In this document: one piece after another, positions 38,439 to 51,159 of the stretch
Layout of the letters: every line of letters begins with the position of its first letter
Position numbering within the stretch: the stretch's first letter is position 1
Source of the DNA: Cyanoderma ruficeps
Taxonomy: Eukaryota > Chordata > Aves > Passeriformes > Timaliidae
Direction: 5' to 3'
Length of the DNA stretch: 64,000 nucleotides
Assembly (NCBI GenBank): GCA_008694505.1
Contig: VZDJ01000623.1
Span: 19,215,754-19,279,753, forward strand
The notes under the pieces: generated by a model
Told to the model about the DNA's origin: nothing
Databases searched by the model: none
Seen by the model: only the letters and a program-made list of their open reading frames with translations
Position numbers and translations under genes: made by a program

Positions 38439-40110
38439 TTGGAAAGAGACCAAGGAAATTTGATTTGCCAACTCAGTCATTTGGAAAGAAGTGCACTCAC
38501 CCAGATCAAGAAGGAAGGCAAAATGAGAATTGAAAGTCAAACAGAAATAGAGCAATTAATCCTCTTCCTGAGAAAAACTCCAGAGGAGTATTTGATGTTA
38601 GGATTAATCAAGGAGTTTGCCAATTTGCAGAATGTATCACAGTTTACTGCTTGTTTACAAATATCAAGAGCAGTAGGTGAGTCCATTCCATGGGGAATTT
38701 TAACCACGGATATGACTACTGAAGAACATAAAAATGAAACCACACGTTGTGAACAGAAACATGTACCTGGATGGAAGGAGCAGGTAGAGAAAATCAGGAA
38801 ACAATGGAAGTCTCCAGGGAATAGAGCTGACTGTGAGAAATTTCCAAATTATATTTTCACCAAAACAGGTAGATTTCAGACAGTAAGAATAGTGTTCTTA
38901 TGATGAACAAATAAAGAAAAATGTGTGCCAAATATTTATGGAATAGACATGTGGCAGAACTAATCAAACGAAAGAAAAGGAGGCATACTGGGACTCCATT
39001 TGGTCTATGACAATATTTTCTTAATTTCAGTGTATGACAAAGGCCCCGTGGTGTTTTACTTGGGATGGCTTAGATTTTGCAAATTGGCCATTTGTCCAAG
39101 AAAGGGCAACCTGATATCAAGTAAAGCAAAAGCCAGTGTCATGGTGGAAATGTGAGAGGATATATAATTGTAGTCCTGTTGATAAGGTAATGTAGCCTAT
39201 TCCTTCTTTAACTGCTGCTTTAAAGTATGGATGTTTTGAGGCCTCAGAAATAACCACCAACTCACTGACATGAAGAGAACCTTTCTTTTTCTTTAGTTGC
39301 AGTAGAGCTACAGTTAGGAGGAGCCTTGGATATTTAGTATGGGCAATGAGTGATGGGACATGAACAACTCCTTTACTTTTAGATGGTAAAGTAAAGCAAA
39401 TTACATTAGGTATGCCAACTTTATGTCCAGTTGGGAAGAAAGCTCCTTTTAGGGGAACGGTAGAAAACCTGCAGGTGGAACAGGTGAGAAGGTCAAAAAT
39501 GGATGAAGGATGAAATGAACCTTCATCTGGAGTGAAAGTTGGTTGGGCCTTAGAGTGTTTATTGACTCCTCTAGTAATATACAGGAATAAAGAATGGATA
39601 TCAAATCACAGGACACATAGGAAGGCTGGCAAATGTGACCGGGGAAAGGATTTATGGATTTAAACATGCAGTTACAAGCAACATCCAGGATGACTTTATA
39701 AAATGGAATGGCTGTGGATATGCTCCTATTCAAAGAACATGGGGTTTGTGGATACTTAAAAGAGAATTGATCATTGCTGCATACACATTCCAAATGTGAC
39801 ACAAGATGTAGAGCATGACCTGGACTTACTAGAAAATGCAGAAGAAAGTATTAATGAGCTTCAACCAAATACGTAAGAAAATTGGACAGATAAAAAATTT
39901 CAGTGGATCGGGATGGAATCTGAATTCACGGGTAAAGTCACCGATTAACACAATTTTGTTAGTAGTCTTCTTAGCAATTATGTTGATCTACTATTGTTTA
40001 AAGAAGCAAATTAACAACAAGACTGCAGGGAATTGGATGATTATCCTAGCATTAACTAGAAAATCAGATGCAAAGGAATCCCTTCCAAGTCCCCCACCAG
40101 CATGTAGTGA
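38439..40110 (+). pseudogene. ERV env remnant, broken
   Basis: The 154-codon frame at 38439-38903 resembles a surface-protein segment (FTACLQISRAVGESIPWGI, with NQTE/NETT-type glycosylation-like sites). Transmembrane-subunit-like text follows at about 39600-39850, and the final frame 39836-40114 contains a hydrophobic span INTILLVVFLAIMLIYYCL with a basic stop-transfer KK, as in a retroviral envelope. Frames are split by stops and shifts. It lies just upstream of the polypurine tract, as env should. Confidence 0.6.
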
Positions 40111-40153
40111 ATAAGATTAGCATGAAAACATTGAAATAATTTTCAAAAATTTT

Positions 40154-40165
40154 GAAGGGGAGAAA
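40154..40165 (+). other. Polypurine tract of the provirus
   Basis: GAAGGGGAGAAA lies directly before the right LTR's TG, the standard position for the plus-strand primer of a retroviral element. It supports the orientation and the left border of the 3' LTR. Confidence 0.75.
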
Positions 40166-40733
40166 TGTTATTAATATTTTGATCAAGTACTATATTAAAT
40201 AATATTAACGGGTTAGTTATTATTATAAGTAGAAAATTGAAAAGTATAAGGTACAGAAATATCAAGAGTCTTGTGTTTGGAATGTGTAACCTTACAAACC
40301 TCACCAAGAAGTTACTGGACCCGTATGTTTCATTCAAGAAGCTATGAAGATCATCATGCTCACCAGTTATGCTGCTTGGAAACCCATTCCACTTCCCACC
40401 TTGATTTTAATATTAAGGATTCCAATCAGTAGACCTCAGGAGAGATGATCAATTATTGGTTTAGGCTAAGAATAATGATGAAGTTATTAACAACTGGAAC
40501 CAACCAATGTAAAGGTTATATTTTAGAACATGCATAGCACACATAGTATGTAAAAGAATTTATGTACTGATGATTCAGCAGGAAAAGTACCTAAAATGGA
40601 TGAATTTGGTTGGTTATAGTGGAACATGTTTTCAGAGGAGCTATTCCCCCTGTTCCTGAATAAAGAAGTGTCTGCTTGTTCACATCAAACTGATGTTGCA
40701 GAAGTTTCTTTTGTCTCATTTGGTGACAATACA
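40166..40733 (+). repeat. 3' LTR of the provirus
   Basis: Begins TGTTATTAATATTTTGATCA after the polypurine tract. It contains CTGAATAAAGAAGTGTC (polyA signal near 40660-40665) and a U5-like TTCTTTTGTCTCATTTGG, ending in CA at 40718 or 40733. Only its first 208 bp are shared with the left LTR. No matching catat duplication was found after either candidate end. Confidence 0.7.
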
Positions 40734-42250
40734 ATGTGCAACAGCTATAGTTTCTTAGATTAGTAAATTTACCTGATTGATCCTCACTCACATGCTCTCC
40801 ATCATGCAAACAACATAAGTGAATGACACAAGGGTATAAAATTAACACAGCCTGAGATGCAAGAACATAGTTTGTCCTAGGTCAGGTTTGCTTTCAGTCT
40901 TTCAGACTTCATCATCTCCTGTGTACTGCAACAGCAGCATGGCATGCCGACCTGGATTTCCCACGTCTCAGGGAAAGGGATGCTTTTGCTGTGCTGTGAC
41001 AGCTTCACATCATATTCTCAAGCCACAGGTTAAGATTCTCCCAGTGAGCTGGCAGCAAAAGGCTGGATGCTGGGGGCTTTCAGTTTCCAAACACCTGGGG
41101 CTGGAACTGCCTGCTCCTGCTGCCACAGTGTGCTAGGACTGGATGAAAATTACATGATGGACTGCTGAGTTAACATTTAACCCTCCCACCATGGAATGGG
41201 ATGTCTTTACGTAAGGTCATATCATGGGATGGTGGAGCCAGTCCCTTCCTGGGAAACTGCCCACACATCTGCTCTGTGCAACAGGAGTGGGTCAGTGCAA
41301 TGCACAGCACAATCCATGCTCGGTACCACCTGGAGCAGCAGCTCCTCACATGCAAGGCGTGGCATAAAAATGTGCCAGCACAAAATCTCAGCTGGGAGGA
41401 GTCGGCAGACCCTGTCAGAAAGTGGCTGTGGGCCACACCTGAACTAGAGCAAATCCACAGCACCTACCAGGGACCAACAGCACTGCAAGGGTCTGGCATG
41501 AAGGAGGTCTGCCTCAGGAGTCTGCTGGGTAAATAGTAAGCATTATTAGTTACAGGGATCTGATGGGGCTGTAAGTAATGCAGGTTAGGTAACTAGATTT
41601 ATAGACAGCCAACAAAGAAGAGATGAAAACTCATAAGTGACCAATGTGTCCTCAGTCATTTTGCCTCTTAGGCACTCTGGTCATAATTGTTATTTCAGTG
41701 AAAGCTTGAATATGGCAATGAAAAACATGATGTGAGGTCATCAGCAGGTAGGTAACTCAACCAGAAATATAAAACATCTTGTTCTGACAGTTCAGTCATG
41801 AGACATATGAGTCATAATGTTTTAGTTCAATTTATAACATTTATTATGCTGCCCTTTATCTTTATTACTCGATGAAACAGAAACCAAAACATAACTGCAT
41901 TTTTGTAATTTATTTTCCTCTTTTAAAAATTGGAAGAGTATCAGGGAATATTTCCTATGCACATATTAGATGTTGGTCCCCCAACAGCTGGGCCTTCCTG
42001 ACCCCAGATCGATTATGAATCCTGTTAAGGAGGCTTTATCACCTCACAGAGTTGGATAGGACAGGAGAAGCCAGGAGCTTTATGGAAGACAATTGTCACC
42101 AAAATCGGTGTATCAAAAAACTACAGCGCTCTCCAGCACATCTCTCTGTAGCCTCTGGGTTGCTGTTGACCTTTGCTGTCAGATTCTGAAGGTTTTTCCT
42201 ACATCTCAGCCCCTCTAGCTTCAAACCTGCGTCACAGCCATTCATCTGAC
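40734..42250. other. Intergenic, no gene recognised
   Basis: Overlapping small frames at 41170-41536 have no identifiable domain. No repeat family was recognised. Confidence 0.45.
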
Positions 42251-42259
42251 ATTAAATAT

Positions 42260-43002
42260 TTGTTCAGGCCTGTGGGACAAAGAACAGGAAGGACAGTTCA
42301 GAGCTCAAAAAACAAAAGGCAAATAAATACCCCAGAAAAAAATTACTAATCCCCGTGTTTTAAATAAACCATGTGTATTAATTTGTGCTGAAGAAATAAA
42401 AGAATTACAGGCAGGAAGAGAGGCATTGTCAGAGTCTCAGGAAAGAGAGACAGAGCTGAGAAGGGAAGATCTGAAGTTATCAGCAATTGAAAGGAGGGAT
42501 TTCGATCGAACCAGCATGTTTAATGGCTGGACCATCAGCTCTGAGTCGGTTTGACTCTCCAATTGACATTTCCCCTGTCTGCCGAGAAACCCCATGCAGA
42601 ATCTGAATATGATTTGCAGCCAACACTCAGACACCATTATGATTCCTTCTTAAAGTCCACTCGGGAAGAAATCAGAATCCCAAAAGGGGCCCATGAATAC
42701 CATTATCCAAACACGGAACAAAGGAGGACCCTGCCTCAGGGAAAATAAAAAGTATAATACTGGACCCTGAGAACAGGATTTTGGGGGCGAATGAAGGAGG
42801 ACACGGTGCAGACCTGTCCTATGTTCGCATCCCCAGTTCGATCTAATTTGTTCTTTATTGTGGCTTTGTTTTATTGTGGATTTGTCTTAGTGTGGCTTTG
42901 TTTTACCTGTGTTTTTGTCATTTTCCTGTATTTTTGCTCGCTGTGACGAGAAAATAAATTCTATTTTTCTTAATTACGATTTGCCTCACCATATTTATAA
43001 CA
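42260..43002 (+). mobile_element. Probable solo LTR, plus strand
   Basis: The right end has polyA signal AAAATAAATT (AATAAA at 42953-42958), then a T-rich U5 ending ATATTTATAACA at 43002. GTGACGAG precedes the signal, matching the GTGACGTGA-like text of the minus-strand LTR at 30119. A tattgtggctttgtttta motif is repeated near 42850-42910. The left edge is approximate and no internal genes are attached, so this is probably a solo LTR. Confidence 0.55.
42853..42912. repeat. Short near-tandem repeat inside the LTR
   Basis: Three imperfect copies of an about 18-20 bp unit, (t)attgtggctttgtttta-like, lie just upstream of the LTR polyA signal. Confidence 0.6.
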
Positions 43003-46000
43003 CCCATTTTTAAGCTTGTTTTATCTTTTTATGAAGCATGTGCTTCCCTAATGAATTTCAAAGAGTTTTGATGATGGGGAAAGACAGTAAAATAGCTTCT
43101 GTTTTGAAAGCTGATGTTTGAAAAAAAGAAAGATAGGGGAATTCCGCCAGAAGAGTACAATAGTGTAAAGTATTTCCCCTCACTCTTTAAAGGAGGTCCC
43201 TCTTTTCTGCATCATTCCTGTGCTATTCAGACACTTCTCACTGCCAAGAGACTGCCCTAAATGGTGATACTTCCCCTTAGTTACTCCAGCCCATCAAGGA
43301 AACTCTTCCTATAAAGAGAGAACACGAGTCAGACAGGCAAAGAAAGCCAGGCTGGAATACAACACACCCCCATGCTGCTCTACTTGTCCACTTGCAGGGC
43401 TCCTTCATTACTAGAGGATTTTCCTGCAGTGGTAACAGAAGTCAGTCCACTTCTCAGCACTACCCATCTTCCAGGCTGCCCCAGAGGCAGCAGGCAGCTG
43501 CCTACACATCCTCAGCACAGCAGCGGGAGGATTGAGCCGGCAGAGCCGGGCAGACACAGGCAGGATTGGCCCCCGCTGGTGCCTTTGGCACAGCCCGCAG
43601 CAGGCACAGGCAGTGGGGCGCCTGTCCCCAGGCTGAAAATCCCCCAGTTCGTTCCAGCCCACAGACACCAACAGCTCTGGGGAAACCCCTGCCTGCCCTG
43701 TGGTTAGATCCTAAGGAGTCCAGGCTTCTTTTCGAATACAAATGCATGAGCAGGAGCACCGCAGAGGCAATGTATCCAGGCAGTGGAGTTTGTCTCTGAT
43801 CTCTGTCCCCAAGTCACCCTGTGTCATCTCCTCTCTTGAATCTGTGCATCTCCAAAAGGAAAATCCAAGCTGCAGCACTGAGGAGTAGCGAGTGAAAGGA
43901 GACACAGGGGTAAAGAGTTTCTCTAAGGAAATAGTGGCTGTGCAGGGGATGGTACGGCAAAGAGTTTGAGCAAAAAGCATGAGACAAGGAAAAAAATTCC
44001 CAATTCAAGCGAAGTCTTCTGTAAGACAAGGAATGAGGAAACGTCATTTTCTTCTCTCTGGCCCCAGTTCATCCTGGTCTTTAGCCTTAGAAAGATTCAT
44101 GAGCCAGGACAGTTTTATCTTGACTTCAAGCAACAGTCTGTCTGTACAGGGATTCTGTAGCAATAGCTAAAGAAGAAGGAACAGGCTGAGCTGTGAAATG
44201 GGATCAAGTCCAAATCCCAAAACAACAGTCCAAGTTTTTGGGCTTGCATCATAGCTTTGCAGATGTTTTGAAGCAGGATAGCTCCATTTGCTATCCAACA
44301 AACTATTCATAGGACTGCAGCAGGACTATCCCTGGCTATTTGTTGTTGCTGTTCTGCTGCCAGTTGCCTCCCTTGCAATTCTGTGGTCAGGAGGGACAGG
44401 GTAAATGGTCTCCTCCATAGGTTTTTATAACATTTAGTTCTAATGCAGTCAGTTCTGCAGAAGGGAGTAAAATAGTTTGGAGGACAGCTCTGCAAAGGAA
44501 CAGGTGGGTTTTGGCAAAAAGCAAACGGGCATGCAGGCAAACCAAAATGTGATATGAAAGAAGGTATCACACACCTGGGAAGTTCCATTTTCCCAGAAAT
44601 ACCTTCCCTGATGACTGACTTCAGCCAAGCTCAAAGACAGTTGGTCATAAATCAGCAGTTCTGTTTCCTGAAAATCCTCACTCTAATGAGATGCTTTTAT
44701 TCTGACTCACAGCACAAGCAGGGTCCTTCCTTCCCACTCTCACTGGCTTCTACCCCACATCCTGTGTCATCCTAGAAAACAGCTGATAGCCTGTGGCCTG
44801 CAGCAGGGATGCCACAGAGCCAGGTTCAAAAGGAGGTATGAACCCAAGTCTCACCCAGGATAGGCTACCCAGCTAATCTCCTCCTTTCCACAGAAACCTT
44901 TTGGTTCTGTTCACTATGAAAGCCAAATGATCCTGGCCAGCTCAGCTGTCATTCCTACACACAGTGCTGTGTGTCCAGGATAGAAACCAAATCAAAGGGC
45001 TGCAGAAACAGATTGTCTTCATCTGAGGAGAACAAAAGCTGGGACTAAGCACATTTGGTGGAATTTACCTTTTGACAGCTGCATCAGAAGGCTGAGGCTT
45101 ATCATAAACATACAGACAGTGATGCCGCAGCAAGTACAGCTCACACCTTTTCTTCTGCTGTCTCCCACACCAGTCTGTTACTGCCACTGGGGCAGGACAG
45201 TGCCCCAGGGGAAGTCTCTGAGTTTTAAATAAGAGGTGGGCACTGTCATAGCTGAAGGGACTGTTGAGCTGGTTAGTGTCCACAATACCCTGGAAATAGT
45301 ATGGATATTAAACATTATAGGGTAGCAAAGGCCTCCTGCCCCCTGGCTATGAACTCTTAAATCTCACTGTGCTACAGCCACAGTACCTTCCTGGGATCCT
45401 GTCATCCTTGCTGTTAGAAAGGACAGGAAAGGACTACCTGTGAGGCTTTTTTCTAAGACACAACATATTTTGACACACACACACAAAAANAAAAAAAAAA
45501 GAAAAGAGCAGCACACAGGAGAGCATAGAAACAGCTGAAAGTTGGGGTTTAAAAAAATTGTGGTTAATTTGGCTCCTCTAAGCACACAAAGAAACCTGAT
45601 GCAATCTGACTGTGATCTAGAAGGCAGAGTTGGGAAGCAGATGAAGCTGCCAGGTTGATACCATCCCCTGGTTTGATTGGACAGATTGTCACCGAGCCAG
45701 AGAGGCTGTCACAGCAGCGTGGTTGGTAGAAAATTCTCAGCACTGATGTCCTTAGTGGTGCCAGCACCATGCATGCCGAGAGCATCTAACTATCCCCACA
45801 ATATAAATGGACAGCAGTGAAGGAGGACCATAAAACCATGACAATTGTTCTTCATGAAAAAAAAGGTGCCTGTATCTTTACAGGCGATGGCAACTACGGA
45901 TGCAGCTGCAAGCAACTGGTGCTTCAAAATCAGCTCTCTCAGAGATTATGTTTGTCTTCAAATGAAGCTTCCTTTGGTTAGTGGCCACAGACTGCTGCAC

Positions 46001-47320
46001 ATCACATAGAATCAAGGAAATACAACAAGGAGATACAGTCATGAAGGAAAAAAATACAGGGAGATGAGAACTTCAAATGACAGGCCATCTGGAGAAAAAA
46101 ATGAACAGGAAGAAATGCAGGAGAGAAGGGAAAGCAAATAAGAGAGAGAACAAAAATAAGCAGAAAATCCTGAGGGGAGATCAGTGATGGGCCAGAGACA
46201 GCCACACTTCCATCCTGACTGTGCAAGGGGAAGAAAATGCTGGAGAGTCCACACGACAAAGTTTACTCAGTCCATGCACAGGGAGACAGACCAGAAGATC
46301 ATGACAGCTGGTGGGAGGAAAAGAAATCCTTCTACTAGTGCAAATGAAGCCCTTAATCTTTGCCAGACTGGATTCTGGCATATGCTCCAGTCCTGCTGGG
46401 AAATGTTAGCAACATCATTCTAAAGGAGGGGAAGTTCAGCCTCCTTTCATTTAGCCTCCTTTCATTCTTAGGACTGTTCAAATCTGCTCTGGACTGAAAA
46501 CCCAGTGGAGCACCAGGAGCTGCACCTGTGGCCCACCGGGCCTGGACCTGGACATTTTCCAACACCAAAAGGGACCGGGACTGACTGGTCCCTCCAGGAC
46601 CTCAGGCCACATAGCCCCCAGGGTTTACACCCTACAGATTTACACCTTCTGAAACCATGCTAGCTGAAGTGCTTATTTGCACAGGAAATTTCTCCCAGTT
46701 GGGGCCTTTATTGTATGGGTATTTGTCGAAGGGAAACTCTAGAGCATGAGTCACTTGCCTGCAGCACAGGTACCAAAAAAAGCACCCACTGAGATTTTGA
46801 ACGGCCATCGGCAAAGCCAGGAGCCGGTAACAGCGGTGTCATACTAAATGAAACACCAGAGGAGCCTCAGCTGCCAGCGAGAACAGAACAGCCAAGACAA
46901 CACCTCTACAAGATTCCTAGCGTCACATTCAGTCTTCCTTTGCGAAAAGACAGTTGGAGTCTGGCATGTCGTGCTCGTAAGGATGCTAGTCCCTCCCTCT
47001 GTGCAAACAGGCAAAGATGTGCATTTTGCAGCAATTAAGCTGGGCCGGCTTGCAGCCAGTGAGGTTGATGCCAGTTCAAATGCCGACTTACAGACGCTGC
47101 GTCTGGGGCTTGCTGCCAGCAACAGGAAATCATGTCCAAAGCAGAGGGGCGAGCTGTGAGCCTAAAGAAGGAAAGGCATCACGGGCAAGGGCAGAAAGGC
47201 ACAAAAAACGTTGTGCTGAGGGAGAAGCTGTGTTTTGTGTAAACACAAATTCCCGGATTTAGGTGCTGTTGTGTCTGATATCACTGTACATCATGGCGGG
47301 GTTCACCAAGCTCCCTGCAT
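43003..47320. other. Intergenic, no gene recognised
   Basis: Short unrelated frames on both strands. A poly-A stretch with an N lies at 45474-45502. No gene or named repeat can be supported. Confidence 0.45.
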
Positions 47321-47324
47321 GTCG

Positions 47325-47750
47325 TGTGACACGTCCTCGGCAACGATGAGGATGGCGCCGAAGCCGCTCGGGGCCCGCGGGGGCGGCGCGGCGGGCGGGC
47401 ACCGCTCGTGCTGGGATGCGGGATGGAGGATGCGAGAGGCGGGATGAGGGATGCGGGAGGCGGGATGAGGGATGCGGGAGCCTCCCGCCGCTCTCGGTGC
47501 GGCTGTGCTGCCGCTCGGTGGCCGCCGCACGGTGAAGCACAGCAGGGCCGCCGTGAGGGGGGTGACCCCCGGCCCTGCTGGTCAGCCTTCCCGACACCTG
47601 GCCCAGAAAGCGGCCGTGCCGTGCCGTGCCGTGNCCGTGCCGGAGGAGGCTCAGGTTTCCCAGAAGCGACCCGTCTGTGAAAGGCCGACTTCGTTCAGGG
47701 GTCCTTCTCCACGTGTTGCTGTGTCCCAGGATGGGCTCTCCCTCACGCTA
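47325..47750. promoter_or_regulatory. CpG island with no recognised gene
   Basis: GC-rich, CpG-dense DNA in otherwise AT-rich surroundings, with GGCGCCGAAGCCGCTCGG-like text. It includes a ggatgcggga/ggcgggatgag minisatellite (about 47415-47480) and a (GCCGT)n tract at about 47615-47635 holding an N. CpG islands usually mark promoters. Minus- and plus-strand frames here give low-complexity Arg/Pro/Ser-rich peptides without domains. Confidence 0.7.
47415..47480. repeat. GC-rich minisatellite in the CpG island
   Basis: Imperfect copies of a ggatgagggatgcgggaggc unit, about 20 bp each. Confidence 0.75.
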
Positions 47751-50485
47751 GGGTCTCTGCCGCTGAACCTGGATGGGCTCCCTGCCGCGGGGTTGGGATG
47801 TAGACAGGGTTACCCTTTTTCCTTCTTTTCGGGTGTGGGATGGAGCTGATTGCATAACGCAGAACCCCCTGAGGAGCTGTGTGCTCGGGTCACTGCGCTT
47901 GCATGGACTGATGTGAAGTGACTCATTCTCTGCCTGAAATGGCGCTCCCTCCAAGGCTTGCGGGGATTTCAGGGTGACGCCAGGATGGTCCCTGTCCCTG
48001 GGCAGGAGCACACAATGGCAGCTTCACAATTCCCTGAGGCTGTTTTGGGATACCAACCAGCCAGCAGCCACACTGCCCTCCTTGCAGGGCATGTTTGTCC
48101 CAGCAAGGATCAGTGGGAGATGCTGCCAGAGCAGGTCTGTGACAAACCCAGCCAGCTGCCTCTGTGCAGTGCCCAGCGCTGGGGCACAGAAAGCAGCAGT
48201 GTCACAAGCCTGTTCACTGCTTCCCTAAATACCAGCCGCAGTCTGGGCAGGAAGTGATGCCCGTGGCAAATCCTCACTTTAATGGAACACGGATCTTCAC
48301 TCCTGCTCAGCCTAAGAACGCAAGCCGTCAAAGACCTGTGAATCGCCTGATGCTTGCTCCAGGCCTGGCAGGAGTGCTGGGCCACCACGCAGCCTTGTGC
48401 CTCAGTTTCCTGGCATGTGGGTGGGGGAGATGAAAAACAAAAGTAATTGCAATTTCACACTGCTATGTGCACTGATGAGGGTGGGGAGGTCGGTAGTGAC
48501 TCTGTTTCTGGGAAGTCATTAATTGAGGCTGTATTTTTCTTTTGTCAGTTATACTAAGAGTTCATGCGTTATTTTAAGTCCTTCCCCATACCTGATAATT
48601 TGACCATTTAGTTCACACCAGACCAGGCCATAGGTAGATAATTTTTCCACAGAACTACCCAATGTCCTCACATGACATTTTCTTGCAGTTTTGACACCAC
48701 TCTTTCAGATCACTGCCAGAGTGTTTAACCAGCATCTCAGCTGGTATTTTTTAGCTTCAAACTGTCCAAACTTCATCATTATCCATAACCAAACCACAGA
48801 GTAAAGAGCTGGCTTGGAGTTGTACCCTAGAACAGTGGTCCCTGTGGTAAAATTCTTTCTCTGTTACGGAAAGTTGCCTGGAGCTGTCTGCTGGTGAACA
48901 TGGGTTTGTGATGGACCCAGCACAGTGCAACAGCAGACATCCCTCACTTAGCTTGGACATTTACTGTATGTTAAGTGCTCTACATGCCAAAATACTGATC
49001 AGACCAGCTGGTGAGTTATACTTCTGCTGACAACTCATATAAAGGGAAACTCTCCTCCCCTTCCAACATCAGATGGCAAACAGCATAGGCAACCTCCTAA
49101 GTCAGTAGACTTTGGAGAGCACAAGGGTGTGACTGAGGAGTGTTTCACCCATTCCTGTTGACCTGCTTTTTCTTTTATCTGAGCTGTGTTTTCTAACTAG
49201 GGCCGGCCCCTACTTACCAAGTTCAGCATCTTGATGCACCCAGTGGCCTCAGGCCAGTATGTAGAGGTTTCTTTACAGCTCTGAAGTTGACAACTGACAT
49301 CTACTGGTCCCAGCAGTTCCACTGTGCTGATAGTAGGGAGCTCTCTAACCCTGTGAAAATCCAGTCTAAGCAGGAAGCAGAGTTGTGTCAGGGGTCGTAA
49401 CAAGCCCGTGCTACGGCATGGCCTGGTCTCACCGCTTCGCTTTCGAGTAAAAGGTGCACGTTTCCAACACATACCTCAAATACAGGCAGCTGCAAGCATG
49501 GTATGAACAAGCCCCAAGCCCAAGCTGCTGAGCCAAAATTAAATCTCCCACAACATGTGCAGATGTCTCCCTGTGGAGAGGATGAGAAACAGACAAAGAA
49601 CCACATGTGGCAGATCTGAGTCAGGCCACTGAACACTCCACCGGAAAATGCTCAGACACCATAACACAATGAAGGCAATCTAGGAACCTGGACCTAATAA
49701 AATGGTTTTCTGTTCTCTTTTCCTCTTACCTCCCCTCTACTTATTGTGGCTCAGCTTTTTCTCACTGTCTAGCTTTATTTCTTTCTCCTGGAATGCATGT
49801 ATATTGGCACATGTAAATAAAGGGTCAGAGTGTGCGCTCGGGTGTTTTGTTACAAGCACAGAAAAAAAATCTCAAACTTCAGTGCTACCCAACTCGATGT
49901 GTGTCTTTGATTGTCCTGGGACAAGAATCCCTCCCTGCTGCTGGTTACACAGAGGGAGCTGAAATCAGCACCTGTCCCACTGGATGAATTCCCTCCCTTT
50001 TGGCCTTGGCTTCAGGAGACTGAAACAAGATGTTCATGTGTTTCACCATAAGGGAAGTATTAAAGCTACAAAGAGGATATTACACAGACCAGCCTGATCC
50101 TGAGAATTTATTTCTCCTCCTGTCCCCTGGTGCCATTGCAGATTGCTGTTAGGGTGGCTGCCAGCAGCCCTTGGCACTTCCATGACCACATCATTCCGCG
50201 CCTTGAGGACAGCTCCAGGTGCTCCAAGCAGCTCTCAAGACACAAGCAGGTCAGTACATGAAGAGGATAATGTTCAATCCCATGACCAGCCTACATGTAT
50301 TCTCTGGGGATCAAATCACAGGAAAAGAGTGCCAGCACATTGGTTCACAGAGCGGGTGGATGCTGATAGAAACTGAAATCTTCAGTGGTTTGTGTCAACA
50401 TGCTGTCTGTGAACTGCAGTGGTTCAGGAGAGATGAATTACCTGACTTGACCATTTCTGCTGGAGAATTGGTGACATATGATGGG
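47751..50485. other. Intergenic, no gene recognised
   Basis: Open frames such as 47958-48257 (+) and 48110-48388 (-) have no identifiable domain. Possible exons of a transcript starting at the CpG island could be here but are not recognisable. Confidence 0.4.
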
Positions 50486-50486
50486 T

Positions 50487-51151
50487 GCAGTTGAGTTAAG
50501 AATTTAAAGAGTTAAGATTTTAGCTAAGGAATAGAAGCAATTTATATTAGGATTTAAGTTAGAAGAGCAGAGATGGAGTAGAAGAGTTAATAATTATTAG
50601 ATGCATAAGCTAGAGCACAGGCAATATATTACTTGCTCGTTTTAGTTGTGTTTGTGGAAGGAAAAAAGATAGATGAAGCATTGTGATAAAGGAGAAACCA
50701 TGGCTGCACCTGGACACAGAAACTAATTGGAACCAGGCAGGAGAGCTTGGACTGTGCCCAAGAGGTCACATAGCCTGCCAACAAGATGAAGGTAAAAAGT
50801 TCACTGCAAGGAAGATGTCTCTGACTTCATCCTTCAAGATCACTGACCCATTTCAAAGACCACCAACCCAATTTGAGAGAAGAATTGCACTGCCATAAAG
50901 GACTTTGAGCTCATTTTAACACGGAGCAGGGTAGGAGGTGCTAGGATTATGTATATGTATAAGTGTTTTTGAGTAATTGAATGAATATGTAAGACTTTTG
51001 TAGATAAACAGAGGGCTAGAGCTCTTGGATTTTTGCACACTGGGAGAATACTCCCCTCCCCGTGCTGCCCAGCGGCTCAATAACCATACCACTTTCTAAC
51101 TTTAACTAGTTAGAGAGTCCTTTGTCCCTGATTTTATCGATTTTATTTGTT
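50487..51151 (+). mobile_element. Probable solo LTR, plus strand
   Basis: The block has a TATA-like TATGTATATGTATAAG (about 50950), a CTCAATAACC polyA-like signal (about 51077) and a T-rich U5 ending TTTGTTTCACA (about 51151). Its left border is taken near TGAGTTAAGAATTT but is uncertain. No internal coding sequence is attached. Confidence 0.5.
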
Positions 51152-51159
51152 TCACAGTG

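Larger units (their letters stand above)
34116..40733 (+). mobile_element. Decayed gammaretrovirus-like endogenous provirus
   Basis: Two direct repeats, both opening TGTTAT, bound this element: 34116-34323 matches 40166-40373 without gaps at about 91% by hand alignment. Between them, in broken plus-strand frames and in order, come reverse transcriptase, RNase H and integrase remnants, then an envelope remnant with a membrane segment, then a purine-rich tract touching the right repeat. No gag or protease is seen: RT starts only about 440 bp past the left repeat. The right repeat continues with LTR-like sequence beyond the homology while the left stops, so the left LTR, leader, gag and protease were probably removed in one deletion. 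Stops, frameshifts and changed catalytic codons make it non-functional. Confidence 0.85.

Noticed and set aside
40719..40733. TTTGGTGACAATACA after the 3' LTR as a primer-binding site of a second, tandem provirus.
   Set aside because: Only a few bases look PBS-like, no gag follows, and similar text can be the natural end of LTRs. Treated as part of the LTR end.
47303..47597. Minus-strand frames in the CpG island with repeated Ser-His-Pro units.
   Set aside because: The repeats mirror the DNA minisatellite, so the peptide is a by-product of the repeat.
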